Below are positions 1 to 7,834 of a stretch of DNA of 43,861 bases, in pieces. The notes below the pieces were generated by a model, which was given only the letters and a program-made list of their open reading frames with translations, searched no databases and was not told the origin of the DNA. Position 1 is the first letter of the stretch, and each line of letters opens with the position of its first letter. The position numbers and the translations under genes are program-made. Source of the stretch: CAUZJO01 sp963580245 (GTDB taxonomy: Bacteria > Sumerlaeota > Sumerlaeia > MVZB01). Location of the stretch: contig CAUZJO010000014.1 of NCBI GenBank assembly GCA_963580245.1, positions 1 through 43,861 of the forward strand. The letters are read 5' to 3'.

Positions 1-118
1 GGGTGGTCTGCACTACATGGGCATGTCAGAGACGGATTTGAACAAAATCAATCCTCCGTATCGTGCGATCACCCGAAAAATCACCCGACTGAAGCAAGTA
101 CTGCGGAAAATGGGCTAG
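1..118 (+). CDS. 3' end of an unidentified gene (partial)
   Basis: An open frame enters from the left edge in frame 2 and stops at TAG 116-118, leaving about 38 residues (ending ITRLKQVLRKMG). The visible tail is basic and probably helical. It is too short to assign to a family. The next gene lies on the other strand and converges on it. Low confidence, because only the end of the frame is visible. Confidence 0.4.
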   Translation, partial: GGLHYMGMSETDLNKINPPYRAITRKITRLKQVLRKMG

Positions 119-190
119 CAGACTTACGATATCCCCAGGATGGCGGGCCGGGGGTGGGTCGCCCCACTTCGTCCCGCTCTACACCGTGAA

Positions 191-1312
191 TCAGAACAGA
201 TTGTGCGATATGGGGAGCAATTCTTCGATTTTAGCGTCGATCAGGTCGGGATCGAGATGCGATTTGATGTAATCTCGATCGATGGGGTCGTATGCTTCAA
301 AACTGCGGAATTTGGGATACTCGCCCCCGACCTCGCTGGTCGTGGTGCGGCTCCAGACCATCCGACCGGGCAGCTCGCGCCGCACCAGGCGCCCTTGGTC
401 GTCATACCACGAATGGGAGGTCATGGTTCCCAGCCGTTCGGTCAGCTTCCAGGCGTCGACCGACTCGGAGCCCAGCTCGATTGTTGCGCGGCCGTCGACC
501 CGGACCTCGATCTGGGTGTTGAGCCGGCCGAGCAGGGGATTGGAGACCTGGGTGGTCCATTGCAGACCTTCCTTCAGCATCTTGGGGCGAGTCAGGATCG
601 GGAGGATCACCTCGCTCAGGACGACCGGGCCCTTCAGCCTGCTCCTTCCACACCAATCCCGCCCCGGCGGCAGAAGCGAACCCTCCGATCCCGCCACGGG
701 GCCCTGGGGCGACTGGCTGGCGAACGGGGTCGTGGCCCGGTCCGCGTCCAGACCGCCCGCCGGGGTCCGGATCCGATAGTAGAGCCGCTGGCCTTCGACG
801 AAGGCGTCGAAGAAGGCGAGCTGCCCGCCCAACGTGATCCGCGCCTGCATCGTCTCCATTTCGAAGGCGTGGTTCATGGCGACCTCGGCGGCCAGATCGA
901 CGGGAAGCTTCAGGCCGAGCATCTGGACTTCCAGCCGTGTGCGCGTGTCGAGCTCATAGCCGGGTATCGTTAAGGGTTTTTCCCGATGGTTCGAATCGGC
1001 CTCGGACTGGGACCCCGATCGCTTGGCGGAGGTCTCCGAAGCATCCCGCGGCATGATCGACAGGAGGTGCAAACCGATCCGCTTGCCGGCTTGATCGATC
1101 AACATCCAGTGTGAGTAGCTCCCGAATTCGACGAGCAGGACTTCGGGCGACAGTCCCATCTGGCGCAGACTGACGCCCGATCGGCGCCCCTCGCGCCACC
1201 ACAGCAGACTCATCACCGTCACCCACGCCACGGTCACGCCCAAGCCTCCCCAGAAGCGGCGCGAGCCCGGCCAAGCGCGCGGTCGAGGATGCCGGCGGTC
1301 CGTGTTCTCCAT
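191..1312 (-). CDS. membrane-anchored protein of unknown function
   Basis: 373 residues. After a basic, Arg/Pro-rich N-terminus there is one membrane segment (about residues 22-42, FWGGLGVTVAWVTVMSLLWW), so the rest is probably periplasmic. The exported part looks beta-rich, with a stretch around residues 275-325 containing WKLTERLGTMTSHSWYDDQG and RLVRRELPG. This 'YDDQGRLVR' style resembles the domain that precedes transglutaminase cores in some envelope proteins, but no transglutaminase Cys-His-Asp core follows. I do not recognise the family. The frame is open throughout with ATG near the membrane segment. It is the only gene on this strand before 1.3 kb and is followed upstream by a palindromic intergenic element. 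Confidence 0.7.
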   Translation of the reverse strand: MENTDRRHPRPRAWPGSRRFWGGLGVTVAWVTVMSLLWWREGRRSGVSLRQMGLSPEVLLVEFGSYSHWMLIDQAGKRIGLHLLSIMPRDASETSAKRSGSQSEADSNHREKPLTIPGYELDTRTRLEVQMLGLKLPVDLAAEVAMNHAFEMETMQARITLGGQLAFFDAFVEGQRLYYRIRTPAGGLDADRATTPFASQSPQGPVAGSEGSLLPPGRDWCGRSRLKGPVVLSEVILPILTRPKMLKEGLQWTTQVSNPLLGRLNTQIEVRVDGRATIELGSESVDAWKLTERLGTMTSHSWYDDQGRLVRRELPGRMVWSRTTTSEVGGEYPKFRSFEAYDPIDRDYIKSHLDPDLIDAKIEELLPISHNLF

Positions 1313-1472
1313 CGTGGTTTAGGTGGCCCTTTCTCCGATTGCTTGGTTGCTCGGTCGCTCGGCCTACCCGGCACCGCCGCCGGCAGGGGCCGAGACCCCG
1401 CGGATCAGCCCCTTGTACCCCAAACTCAAGCGAAAATCAGGTGCGGAAAGACCGCCGTCTTCGATTCCTCCG

Positions 1473-1581
1473 TTCGTGCTCGTGCTCGTGCTCGTAAATC
1501 GTAATCGGACTTTTTCTCGGTCCAAAAACGAGGAGGGGGGCGGTGATGGGGTTGATTACGAATTACGAGCGCGAGCACGAA
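1473..1581. repeat. interspersed palindromic element, family A, copy 1
   Basis: The arms are imperfect inverted repeats: 1473-1507 (TTCGTGCTCGTGCTCG then TAAATCGTAATCG) and 1553-1581, whose complement is the same apart from one CTCGTG hexamer. The roughly 45-base centre is closely matched by the centre of the copy at 12600-12707, including GGCGGTGATGGGGT, so the whole unit is a repeated element and not a chance hairpin. It fills the gap between two divergent genes (1313-1761). I see nothing else in that gap. Confidence 0.8.
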
Positions 1582-1761
1582 TGGGACCCTTGCATCTAAG
1601 CGGTGTTGACTGCCAAATCTGCGTCAGACCCGAAAGGAATCGATCTCGACTATCCCTTTGTCCGCCGATCCCGCCTCATGCTAGACTGGCAAGTCCGCTT
1701 GGGAACGCCGCCGACGACCCCACGGGAGCTGAATGATCCATCTCAAAGAGGTTGAATTCCA

Positions 1762-2490
1762 GTGATGTTGTCCAATCTCGCCATGATTCGCCCATGCATG
1801 TTGATCGCGTGGACGATTGTGTCCACGGTTGCGGGTCTCAGTCCCCTCTGGGCCCAAGCGCAAGAATCGACGGTGGCCGAAGACTCCCCCACCACCAGGG
1901 TAACAATCTCCAAAGAGCGCATTGAACGCCACTTCAAGCCCAGGCCCCGGCGGTCCGAGCGGCCCCTCTACACGAGCCGCCCGCTACTGGCTGTCGGTCA
2001 GATCAAGGAAATGGACCGCGCCACTTCCTCGGTCCTGGTTGCCATTGACCGCGAGCTCTCGGCCATCCCCAACGTTCTGATCAGCCATGCCCGCCGAGAG
2101 GAAAAGGAAGCGGAGTTGCTCGACCGGGAATTCCCCCCCGAACGTCGCTTCAAGCTGACCCAGCGCACCCTCTACCTAGACGCCCGGGCGAGCGAGAAAA
2201 AGCCCGAGACCCGGGCCGACACCGGTCAGATCGCCGAGGACAAGCAACGACTGCGCTGGGGGGATTTCAAGCCGGACGATCACGTCACGGTCCTTTACAA
2301 GCTGCGTCCCAAAGCCGACCGTGACCCGCTGGTGCTCAGCTTCTCCAAGGTGGACGCCGACCAAAAAGATTTCGAGCTGGACTTCAACCCCTTTGGAATG
2401 GAGCGCGCCTATCGGCGGCTGCCGGCCCCCGCCGATGACTCGACGACGTCCACCAAGGTGATTATTAAAGAGAAGCCCTCCGAACCTTAA
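1762..2490 (+). CDS. exported protein of unknown function
   Basis: 242 residues beginning GTG at 1762, with ATG at 1765 as an equally possible start; AAAGAGG at 1745-1751 is a plausible ribosome-binding site for either. A Sec signal peptide is visible (hydrophobic stretch to about residue 30, likely cleavage after AQA before QES). The mature part is highly charged and soluble-looking, rich in Arg/Lys/Glu/Asp, with RSERPLYTSRPLLAVGQIKE and a later 'DHVTVLYKLRPKADRDPLVL' stretch that could form a small beta domain. No cysteines or known catalytic motif stand out. It lies upstream of a possible 45-codon gene and mrdA on the same strand, so a cell-envelope role is possible but only by position. 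Confidence 0.65.
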   Translation: MMLSNLAMIRPCMLIAWTIVSTVAGLSPLWAQAQESTVAEDSPTTRVTISKERIERHFKPRPRRSERPLYTSRPLLAVGQIKEMDRATSSVLVAIDRELSAIPNVLISHARREEKEAELLDREFPPERRFKLTQRTLYLDARASEKKPETRADTGQIAEDKQRLRWGDFKPDDHVTVLYKLRPKADRDPLVLSFSKVDADQKDFELDFNPFGMERAYRRLPAPADDSTTSTKVIIKEKPSEP

Positions 2491-2513
2491 TTCGACCTCA
2501 GCTGAACTCCAAA

Positions 2514-2651
2514 ATGAGGTCCGACCCGAATCCGCCCTCGCGGCTGGGCAATCTATTTCCCGATGATCTCGCCTTACGGAAGCACCGAGACTTTAGCGAC
2601 GAGCACGAAACCATCAATCTCGATCAATTGGTCAGCGAGACATTTGAGTAG
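2514..2651 (+). CDS. possible small protein upstream of mrdA
   Basis: ATG 2514 to TAG 2649-2651 encodes 45 residues (MRSDPNPPSRLGNLFPDDLA, ending NLDQLVSETFE). It is acidic with no membrane segment, so it is not a remnant of mreD, the usual neighbour of PBP2. It ends 14 bases before the mrdA start and begins 23 bases after the preceding gene, filling the gap almost exactly. There is no strong ribosome-binding site. I recognise no family; support is position and protein-like composition only. Confidence 0.35.
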   Translation: MRSDPNPPSRLGNLFPDDLALRKHRDFSDEHETINLDQLVSETFE

Positions 2652-2665
2652 GGCCTCATCATGGC

Positions 2666-4513
2666 GTGAGCTCCCACATGATCCGCAAGCGCAAAGACAT
2701 CTTCACCGAACCCGTCGATGAGGAGGAAAACCCCACCGCCGAGGACCTCCCATTCGTCAAACGGCGACTGGGCGTCCTGTTGCTGGGTTTTATCGTTCTG
2801 TCCGGGATTCTCGGTGCTCAGGTCTATCGGCTGACCGTTCTGCACGGTCCGGAGTACCGGGAGAGTTCGGAGAACAACTTTCGCAAAAGCGCGACGTTGA
2901 TCGCGCCGCGCGGTCGCCTCCTCGATCGCCACGGGGAACCCCTGGCCATCAACGAGCCCCGTTTCGACATCGAGATGAGCCCCTTCGGCCTGCGCCCCGA
3001 GCAAATCCTGGCCACCGGGCGCGAGTTGGCCGCGTTGCTCGGCCAGCCTCGCGCCGCGGAGCTGGCGACCGGCGTCGTCAAGCTGCGCCCGCGATGGAAA
3101 AGCCTAAGGGTCGCCAAGAATATCCAGCTCGGCGAGGTCTTGCCCGTCCGCGAACAAGCCTATCGTCTGCCGGGCCTCATCATTACCCCGTATTATAAAC
3201 GGATCTATCCGGCCGGCGAACTCGCGGGTCACATCACGGGCCACGTCGGGGCGATCGACAAGGAGCGCCTGACCGAATACCTGGAGCGAGGCTATCTCCG
3301 CAACGAGAAGATCGGCATGCAGGGGGCCGAGTCGACGTTCGAGGAGCTGCTTCACGGCCGGCACGGGGCCGAAATCGTTGTCCGCGACGCGGAGGGACGC
3401 CCCCGCCGGCGCGCGGTCGACCGCCGCGCAAAGCCCGGCCACCATGTTTATCTGACGATCGACATGAAGCTGCAACACCTGGCCCACGCGCTCCTGGAAG
3501 GCTGGAAGGGGACCATCATCGTGATGGACCCGCGCGACGGGGCGGTGTTGGCGATGGCCGACCGGCCGACCTACGATCCCAATCGCCCCTGGCGCGGCTC
3601 GCCGTATAACAAGATCACGCGAGGTCATTTCGCGCCCGGCTCGACGTTCAAGGTCGTGACGGCCGCCGCCGGTTTGCTTGGCGGCCGGTCGGCGGGTGAA
3701 CACCGATCCTGCGCCGGGGTGTTTTTCATCCCGGGGGTGAGGTTGCGCTTCCCCTGCCACTTGCGCTGGGGCCATGGGTCCCTGGACCTGGTCGGCGCCT
3801 TGCAGCGATCGTGCAACGTCTACTTCTACAACTGGTCCTATCGGGTGCGGGGCCAGCGAATGATCGAGGCGGCGGCGGCCTTCGGCTTTGGGCGGCGGAC
3901 CAATTTCGAGCTGGTCGGGCCCGGAGAGGAGTCCAAGGGCCGGCTGGCCCATCCCGATCAGAAAATTCGGCTCGGAACGGTCCTGCACATGGGGATCGGC
4001 CAGGGCGAGTTGATCGACGTCACCCCGATCCAGATGGCCCGGGCCTACGCGGCGCTGTGCAACGGCGGCACGCTCTACCGGCCGCGCATCATCCATGAGA
4101 TCCGTTCCCCGGGCGGCGAGCTGTTGCGGGGAGGCGAGGCCCAGCCCCAAGGGCAGTTGCCGCTGACCGGCGATCAGCGCCGCACGATCCTGGAGGGCCT
4201 ATGGCAGGTCGTCCACGAAAAGCGGGGGACGGGTTCGCGGATCGGGTTCAAGCCCGAGTGGCGCGTGGCGGGCAAGACGGGGACGGCCCAAACGCCCCGC
4301 TCCTTCGCGCGGCTGGCCCCCTCCAACGCCTGGTTCTGCGGGTTCGCGCCGTTCGAGGACCCGGAAATCCTGGTCCTTGTGTTGGTTGAAGAAGCGGGCC
4401 ACGGCGGCGCGGAGGCCGGTCCGGTTGCCCGTCAGATCATGGCCCAGTACTTCGGCGAACCGGAGCCGGAGATCGTCCCGCCGGAGGGCGAGAAGAAAAA
4501 AACCGAAGGCTGA
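2666..4513 (+). CDS. mrdA: penicillin-binding protein 2, peptidoglycan D,D-transpeptidase
   Basis: 615 residues, normal for PBP2. The cytoplasmic tail is followed by one membrane anchor (about 35-55, LGVLLLGFIVLSGILGAQVY), the PBP dimerisation domain (about 65-250) and the transpeptidase domain (about 265-600). All three penicillin-binding motifs are intact: STFK at 326-329 with nucleophile Ser326, SCN at 382-384, and KTG at 537-539. The family cross-links peptidoglycan on the periplasmic side and works with RodA in cell elongation. The partners mreBCD and rodA, normally adjacent, are not in this window. Start is GTG 2666; ATG 2678 is an alternative, and ATG 2661 is out of frame. The C-terminus is a charged tail (EKKKTEG). 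It converges with the M16 gene 20 bases downstream. Confidence 0.92.
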   Translation: MSSHMIRKRKDIFTEPVDEEENPTAEDLPFVKRRLGVLLLGFIVLSGILGAQVYRLTVLHGPEYRESSENNFRKSATLIAPRGRLLDRHGEPLAINEPRFDIEMSPFGLRPEQILATGRELAALLGQPRAAELATGVVKLRPRWKSLRVAKNIQLGEVLPVREQAYRLPGLIITPYYKRIYPAGELAGHITGHVGAIDKERLTEYLERGYLRNEKIGMQGAESTFEELLHGRHGAEIVVRDAEGRPRRRAVDRRAKPGHHVYLTIDMKLQHLAHALLEGWKGTIIVMDPRDGAVLAMADRPTYDPNRPWRGSPYNKITRGHFAPGSTFKVVTAAAGLLGGRSAGEHRSCAGVFFIPGVRLRFPCHLRWGHGSLDLVGALQRSCNVYFYNWSYRVRGQRMIEAAAAFGFGRRTNFELVGPGEESKGRLAHPDQKIRLGTVLHMGIGQGELIDVTPIQMARAYAALCNGGTLYRPRIIHEIRSPGGELLRGGEAQPQGQLPLTGDQRRTILEGLWQVVHEKRGTGSRIGFKPEWRVAGKTGTAQTPRSFARLAPSNAWFCGFAPFEDPEILVLVLVEEAGHGGAEAGPVARQIMAQYFGEPEPEIVPPEGEKKKTEG

Positions 4514-4533
4514 TCCATCCCGACTCCGGCCCG

Positions 4534-6081
4534 CTAAAGCCACTGCGCGCGCAATTGCTCGTCGCTGATCTCGGTGATCGGCCCCAGGGCCTCCAGCCGC
4601 TCGCGTAGCACCGCATCCACCTTGCCCACGACCAAGACGACGATTCGGTCCAGGTGAATCTTGCTCTGGGCGGCCTGGCGCACCTCATCGGGCTGGACCG
4701 CCTTGAGACGGTCCACATACGTGTGGAGATAGTCATCGGGGTAGTCGTGAAGGTCGAGAATCATGTTCTGGCGCAGGATTTTCTCGGAGGTGTCGAAGAA
4801 GAAGACGAACGAGTTGACGTCGGACTGGCGGGCCAGTTCGATCTCATCGGGCGTGGGCGGCTCTTGGCACAGGTCTCGGTTGATATCGAGCATGAGTTGC
4901 AGCGTGAGGGTCGAGGATTCGGCCTTGGTCATCGCCACGTTGAAGTAAACGCCCTTGCGGGTCCCCTCGCCCAATCGCCCGAAAACCGAATAGGCCAGGC
5001 CCCGGTTGCTGCGGATCTCCTTGAACAGCCGCGACGTGAACCCGCCGGACAGCACGCTGTTAAAGACCCGGATGGGGAACTTCTGGGGATCGAAGCGGTT
5101 CACGCCCTCGTGGCCGAAGTAGATGACGTTTTGCGAGACGTCGCGCGGGACGATGTAAACCCGAGTCTGGTCGATCGGCTCGACCGGAGGCAGTTCGACG
5201 GGCACCGCCTCGCCGGGGTCGATCCCGCCAAAGGCGCGCCGGGCCTCGGCCTGGGCCTGGTCCCAGTCCACCGCCCCAACCAGACCCAGCTTCATCCGCG
5301 AGGGATGGTAGTAACGGGCATAGATCGCGCGCAGGTCATCGATCTCAACCGTCTCAAGCGTCTGGGATGTTTCGGTCCAGCCCCAAGGGTTTCCCTTGCC
5401 GTAAACCAGCTGCGGAAAGACCGCCCGCGCCACCTGCATCGGCACGTCGAGCCGCTGACTGAGGTCCACGAGCCAGCGGCCGCGGGCCTCTTCCAGTTTG
5501 GTCTGCGGCATGGCGGGATCGGCCAGGAGGTCGCGCAGGATGTCCATGCCCCAGGCCAGGTCCTCCTGGAGCAGCGATAGGCGAAACCAGGTGAGTTCCC
5601 GATCGGTCTCGACCGACAACTCGGCCCCGCGCGCCTCAAGTTCGCGATCGAGCTGGTCGCCGTCCAGCGTCCCCGACCCGCCGTTGCGAATCACCTGCCC
5701 CGCCAGCGCCGCCGCCCCGGTCTTGCCCGGCGGATCATCGATCGACCCCACGCGCACGCAAACCAGTACCGTGACCAGGGGGATCTCCATCTCGGCGTAG
5801 TGGTCCAGCGTGATGCCGTTGGCCAGCTCGGCGTGATTGACCGCCGGCGGCTCAAACAGGACCGGCTCGAACTCCATCCCAAACCGCGCCTTGGCCGAGC
5901 CGGTCTCGGGCGGAGCCTGAACCTCCGCCCCAGCTTCCAGCTCCGCGCCCGCCGTCGTCGACTCAACCACGGGCGTCTTCTTCACGACCACGCAAGCCTG
6001 GCCCATTAACACAAGCGTGACCATCACCCAAAGCAATAGGCCGTGGATCGGTAAATCCAGAGAACATCTGAGCCGGGGCAT
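4534..6081 (-). CDS. M16-family (insulinase-fold) protein lacking the catalytic zinc motif
   Basis: 515 residues from ATG 6081 (a TTG at 6120 would add 13). An N-terminal hydrophobic segment ends LVLMGQAC, a weak lipobox, so the protein is probably exported. Two M16 domains follow. In the first, where active enzymes have HxxEH, the sequence is TGAAALAGQVIRNGG with no His or Glu, so zinc binding is lost. The second domain keeps the familiar RLFKEIRSNRGLAYSVFG stretch. This pattern fits the non-catalytic partner subunit that normally pairs with an active M16B protease encoded next door. No such partner is present: its neighbours are mrdA and a methyltransferase. Family assignment is secure; substrate and partner are unknown. 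Confidence 0.85.
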   Translation of the reverse strand: MPRLRCSLDLPIHGLLLWVMVTLVLMGQACVVVKKTPVVESTTAGAELEAGAEVQAPPETGSAKARFGMEFEPVLFEPPAVNHAELANGITLDHYAEMEIPLVTVLVCVRVGSIDDPPGKTGAAALAGQVIRNGGSGTLDGDQLDRELEARGAELSVETDRELTWFRLSLLQEDLAWGMDILRDLLADPAMPQTKLEEARGRWLVDLSQRLDVPMQVARAVFPQLVYGKGNPWGWTETSQTLETVEIDDLRAIYARYYHPSRMKLGLVGAVDWDQAQAEARRAFGGIDPGEAVPVELPPVEPIDQTRVYIVPRDVSQNVIYFGHEGVNRFDPQKFPIRVFNSVLSGGFTSRLFKEIRSNRGLAYSVFGRLGEGTRKGVYFNVAMTKAESSTLTLQLMLDINRDLCQEPPTPDEIELARQSDVNSFVFFFDTSEKILRQNMILDLHDYPDDYLHTYVDRLKAVQPDEVRQAAQSKIHLDRIVVLVVGKVDAVLRERLEALGPITEISDEQLRAQWL

Positions 6082-6333
6082 GTCCCTTAGAGTCCTTTCC
6101 CCTTCGAGAAGGCTGGGCAAATATGGCTTAGGAATCGAGCTGTTTTCACTGCAAGCCGTCTCTTCTCAAACAGAGGCCGTCAAGGCAACACTTAATCGCG
6201 CGACCATCCTTGCTCAAATAAAGAATCCTCATCAACCTCGAATTTTTGCGAACTCTCGCCAACTCGAGAGTCTGATCCATGTCGAGGGCCCTTACAAGCG
6301 AATCGTAAATCATTGAAGTGTGGCTTGATCACA

Positions 6334-7134
6334 TCAATCTTGATTCGAGTCTATATGACCCGGCCGCCGGGCGCCGATGATCGCTTCGCCCAGGTCTTGC
6401 CAATAGGTGTCGACGTTCTCAAAACCGCATCGCTTGAGTGACTTCAGGTGAAACGACTTGGGGAGGCCGTCGTCGCAGCCTTCCCAGTAGGCATCGATGT
6501 TGCACAGCACCGCCACGTCCAGGCGCGGGTTGGCGGCGGCCAGTTTCTTCCAGAACGCGTCCCACGCGCAGGCGCGGCTCCCCTCGAAGGCGCGCCGCTT
6601 CTTTTCGTCCAGCGCCCGGCGATAACGCCGTTGGATGGCCGGGTCGTCGCCGGCGACGTGGTCGGCGTTGAGGTACCAGGCACCGGGACGCATAACTTTG
6701 GGGAGCCGCCGGTAGAGTTGCGCCAGGCTCTTGCGGGCGAGCCAATGGAGCGCCGTGGCCGAGATGACCAGGTCGAAGGGCTCATCCTCGAGGGTCTTCC
6801 AGAGCCGCGGCTCGCGCAGGTCGGCCTGCATGAACCTCACGCGCCCACCCTCCGTCTCGTTTTGGCGCCGCCCGATGGCGAGCAGGATGGGATCGAAATC
6901 CACGGCCACGACCCTGGCCCGTGGATAAGCGCGCGCCGCCCGAAACGCGAGCGACCCTGGCCCGCAGCCCAAGTCCAGAATCCGCGCGGGGCGGCGGCGG
7001 GGCAGGTCGGCCCACTCGAGCATCACGTCGAAGCGCTCGACGCGGCGCGGGATGTAGGCATTCATCATCGCCTCCCAGCGCTTGAACCAGTCGCCGCCTT
7101 TGAGCCTGATCTCGGTCAAGTCCATCCGCATCAC
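6334..7134 (-). CDS. class I SAM-dependent methyltransferase
   Basis: 266 residues. The Rossmann fold is clear: motif I ILDLGCGPGSLAFRAA near residues 53-68, the acidic end of strand 2 in VVAVDFDPILLAIGRR, and a motif IV-like FDLVISATALHWL near residue 130. This is the Methyltransf_11/25 type, which methylates small molecules or lipids; the substrate cannot be read from sequence. The C-terminal half (YWEGCDDGLPKSFHLKSLKR) fits the usual cap and substrate region. It lies on the minus strand, 103 bases after a coiled-coil gene and 252 bases before the M16 gene, so co-transcription with the sugar transferase upstream is possible but not tight. Confidence 0.82.
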   Translation of the reverse strand: MMRMDLTEIRLKGGDWFKRWEAMMNAYIPRRVERFDVMLEWADLPRRRPARILDLGCGPGSLAFRAARAYPRARVVAVDFDPILLAIGRRQNETEGGRVRFMQADLREPRLWKTLEDEPFDLVISATALHWLARKSLAQLYRRLPKVMRPGAWYLNADHVAGDDPAIQRRYRRALDEKKRRAFEGSRACAWDAFWKKLAAANPRLDVAVLCNIDAYWEGCDDGLPKSFHLKSLKRCGFENVDTYWQDLGEAIIGARRPGHIDSNQD

Positions 7135-7237
7135 TCCACAAGTCCACCGACACCGAGGGCCGAGCGCCCCCCTGGCCGCGCGAACTCCGGTCGGTGTTGG
7201 TTTACGTCGGCCATCCCCCTGTTGCTCAATCGAGCCT

Positions 7238-7723
7238 TCAGGGGCCGGAGGGGAGGAAATCGCGCGTCGCGTCGAGCAGCTCGCCGAGGCTATCGGTCAG
7301 GCCGTCCGCCGGTTCCATACCCAACAAGCGCAGGGTCGTCTCATCGATCGCCGTGCGCGCCATCCGTCGCTCATCGACCTTGAGTTCGGGATTATAGACT
7401 TCCTGGATGGCGTCCAGCCCGAACCGATGGATGAAATCAATAAGATCACGCACCGCCGTCTCGTTGGCAAACAAGGGCTTGCCCTCTCCGGCCTCGCCGT
7501 GAAGCAACTCCAGTTTCCTGCGCAGCCTCGTGATGAGATCGACGTAGTTCTTGAGCCGCAAGACCTCCTTATACTTATTGGCGTGCTGGACCTCGAGCAT
7601 CGCCACGACCTCTTGGTCGGTCTTTTCGTGAGCGACGCGCAAGAGATCCGTGTAACGCGCGAGCTTGGGGTCGTTGTTTAATGGATCATTCGTTTCGTCC
7701 GTCATCTCATCCACCATGTTCAA
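7238..7723 (-). CDS. small helical protein of unknown function
   Basis: 161 residues. The N-terminus is acidic, and the body is almost entirely helical, with a likely coiled coil near residues 40-75 (VVAMLEVQHANKYKEVLRLK, then a LITRLRRKLELLHGE stretch). There are no cysteines and no membrane segment, so it is probably cytoplasmic. GGGAGG sits upstream and suits either TTG 7723 (4-5 base spacing) or ATG 7717. I do not recognise the family. It lies between the sugar transferase and methyltransferase genes on the same strand, each about 100 bases away. Confidence 0.65.
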   Translation of the reverse strand: MNMVDEMTDETNDPLNNDPKLARYTDLLRVAHEKTDQEVVAMLEVQHANKYKEVLRLKNYVDLITRLRRKLELLHGEAGEGKPLFANETAVRDLIDFIHRFGLDAIQEVYNPELKVDERRMARTAIDETTLRLLGMEPADGLTDSLGELLDATRDFLPSGP

Positions 7724-7789
7724 TTAGCCTCCCAAGAAGTCTAAATCATCATCGTGACTCCCCGAACGGTTCAGTTGTGTTTCGGTTCA

Positions 7790-7802
7790 ACCCCTACGGG
7801 GT
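7790..7802. repeat. short hairpin of the 'ACCCC-TAC-GGGGT' type
   Basis: A five-base-pair hairpin (ACCCC, loop TAC, GGGGT) preceded by TTCA lies in the 111-base gap between two minus-strand genes. It has the same design as the hairpins in the cluster at 38464-38719 and may be a single stray unit of that family. It has no T tract on either strand to make it a terminator. Confidence 0.45.
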
Positions 7803-7834
7803 CGCGGCGATATTCTGTTGTGAACGCACCTCGT

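Noticed and set aside
140..973. 277-residue plus-strand frame opposite the first full gene
   Set aside because: It is the antisense of a better-supported membrane protein and is Arg/Pro/Gly-rich as expected for an opposite-strand frame in GC-rich DNA.
6017..6316. 99-residue plus-strand frame upstream of the M16 gene
   Set aside because: It overlaps the M16 signal sequence on the other strand, has no ribosome-binding site and looks like random translation of a promoter region.
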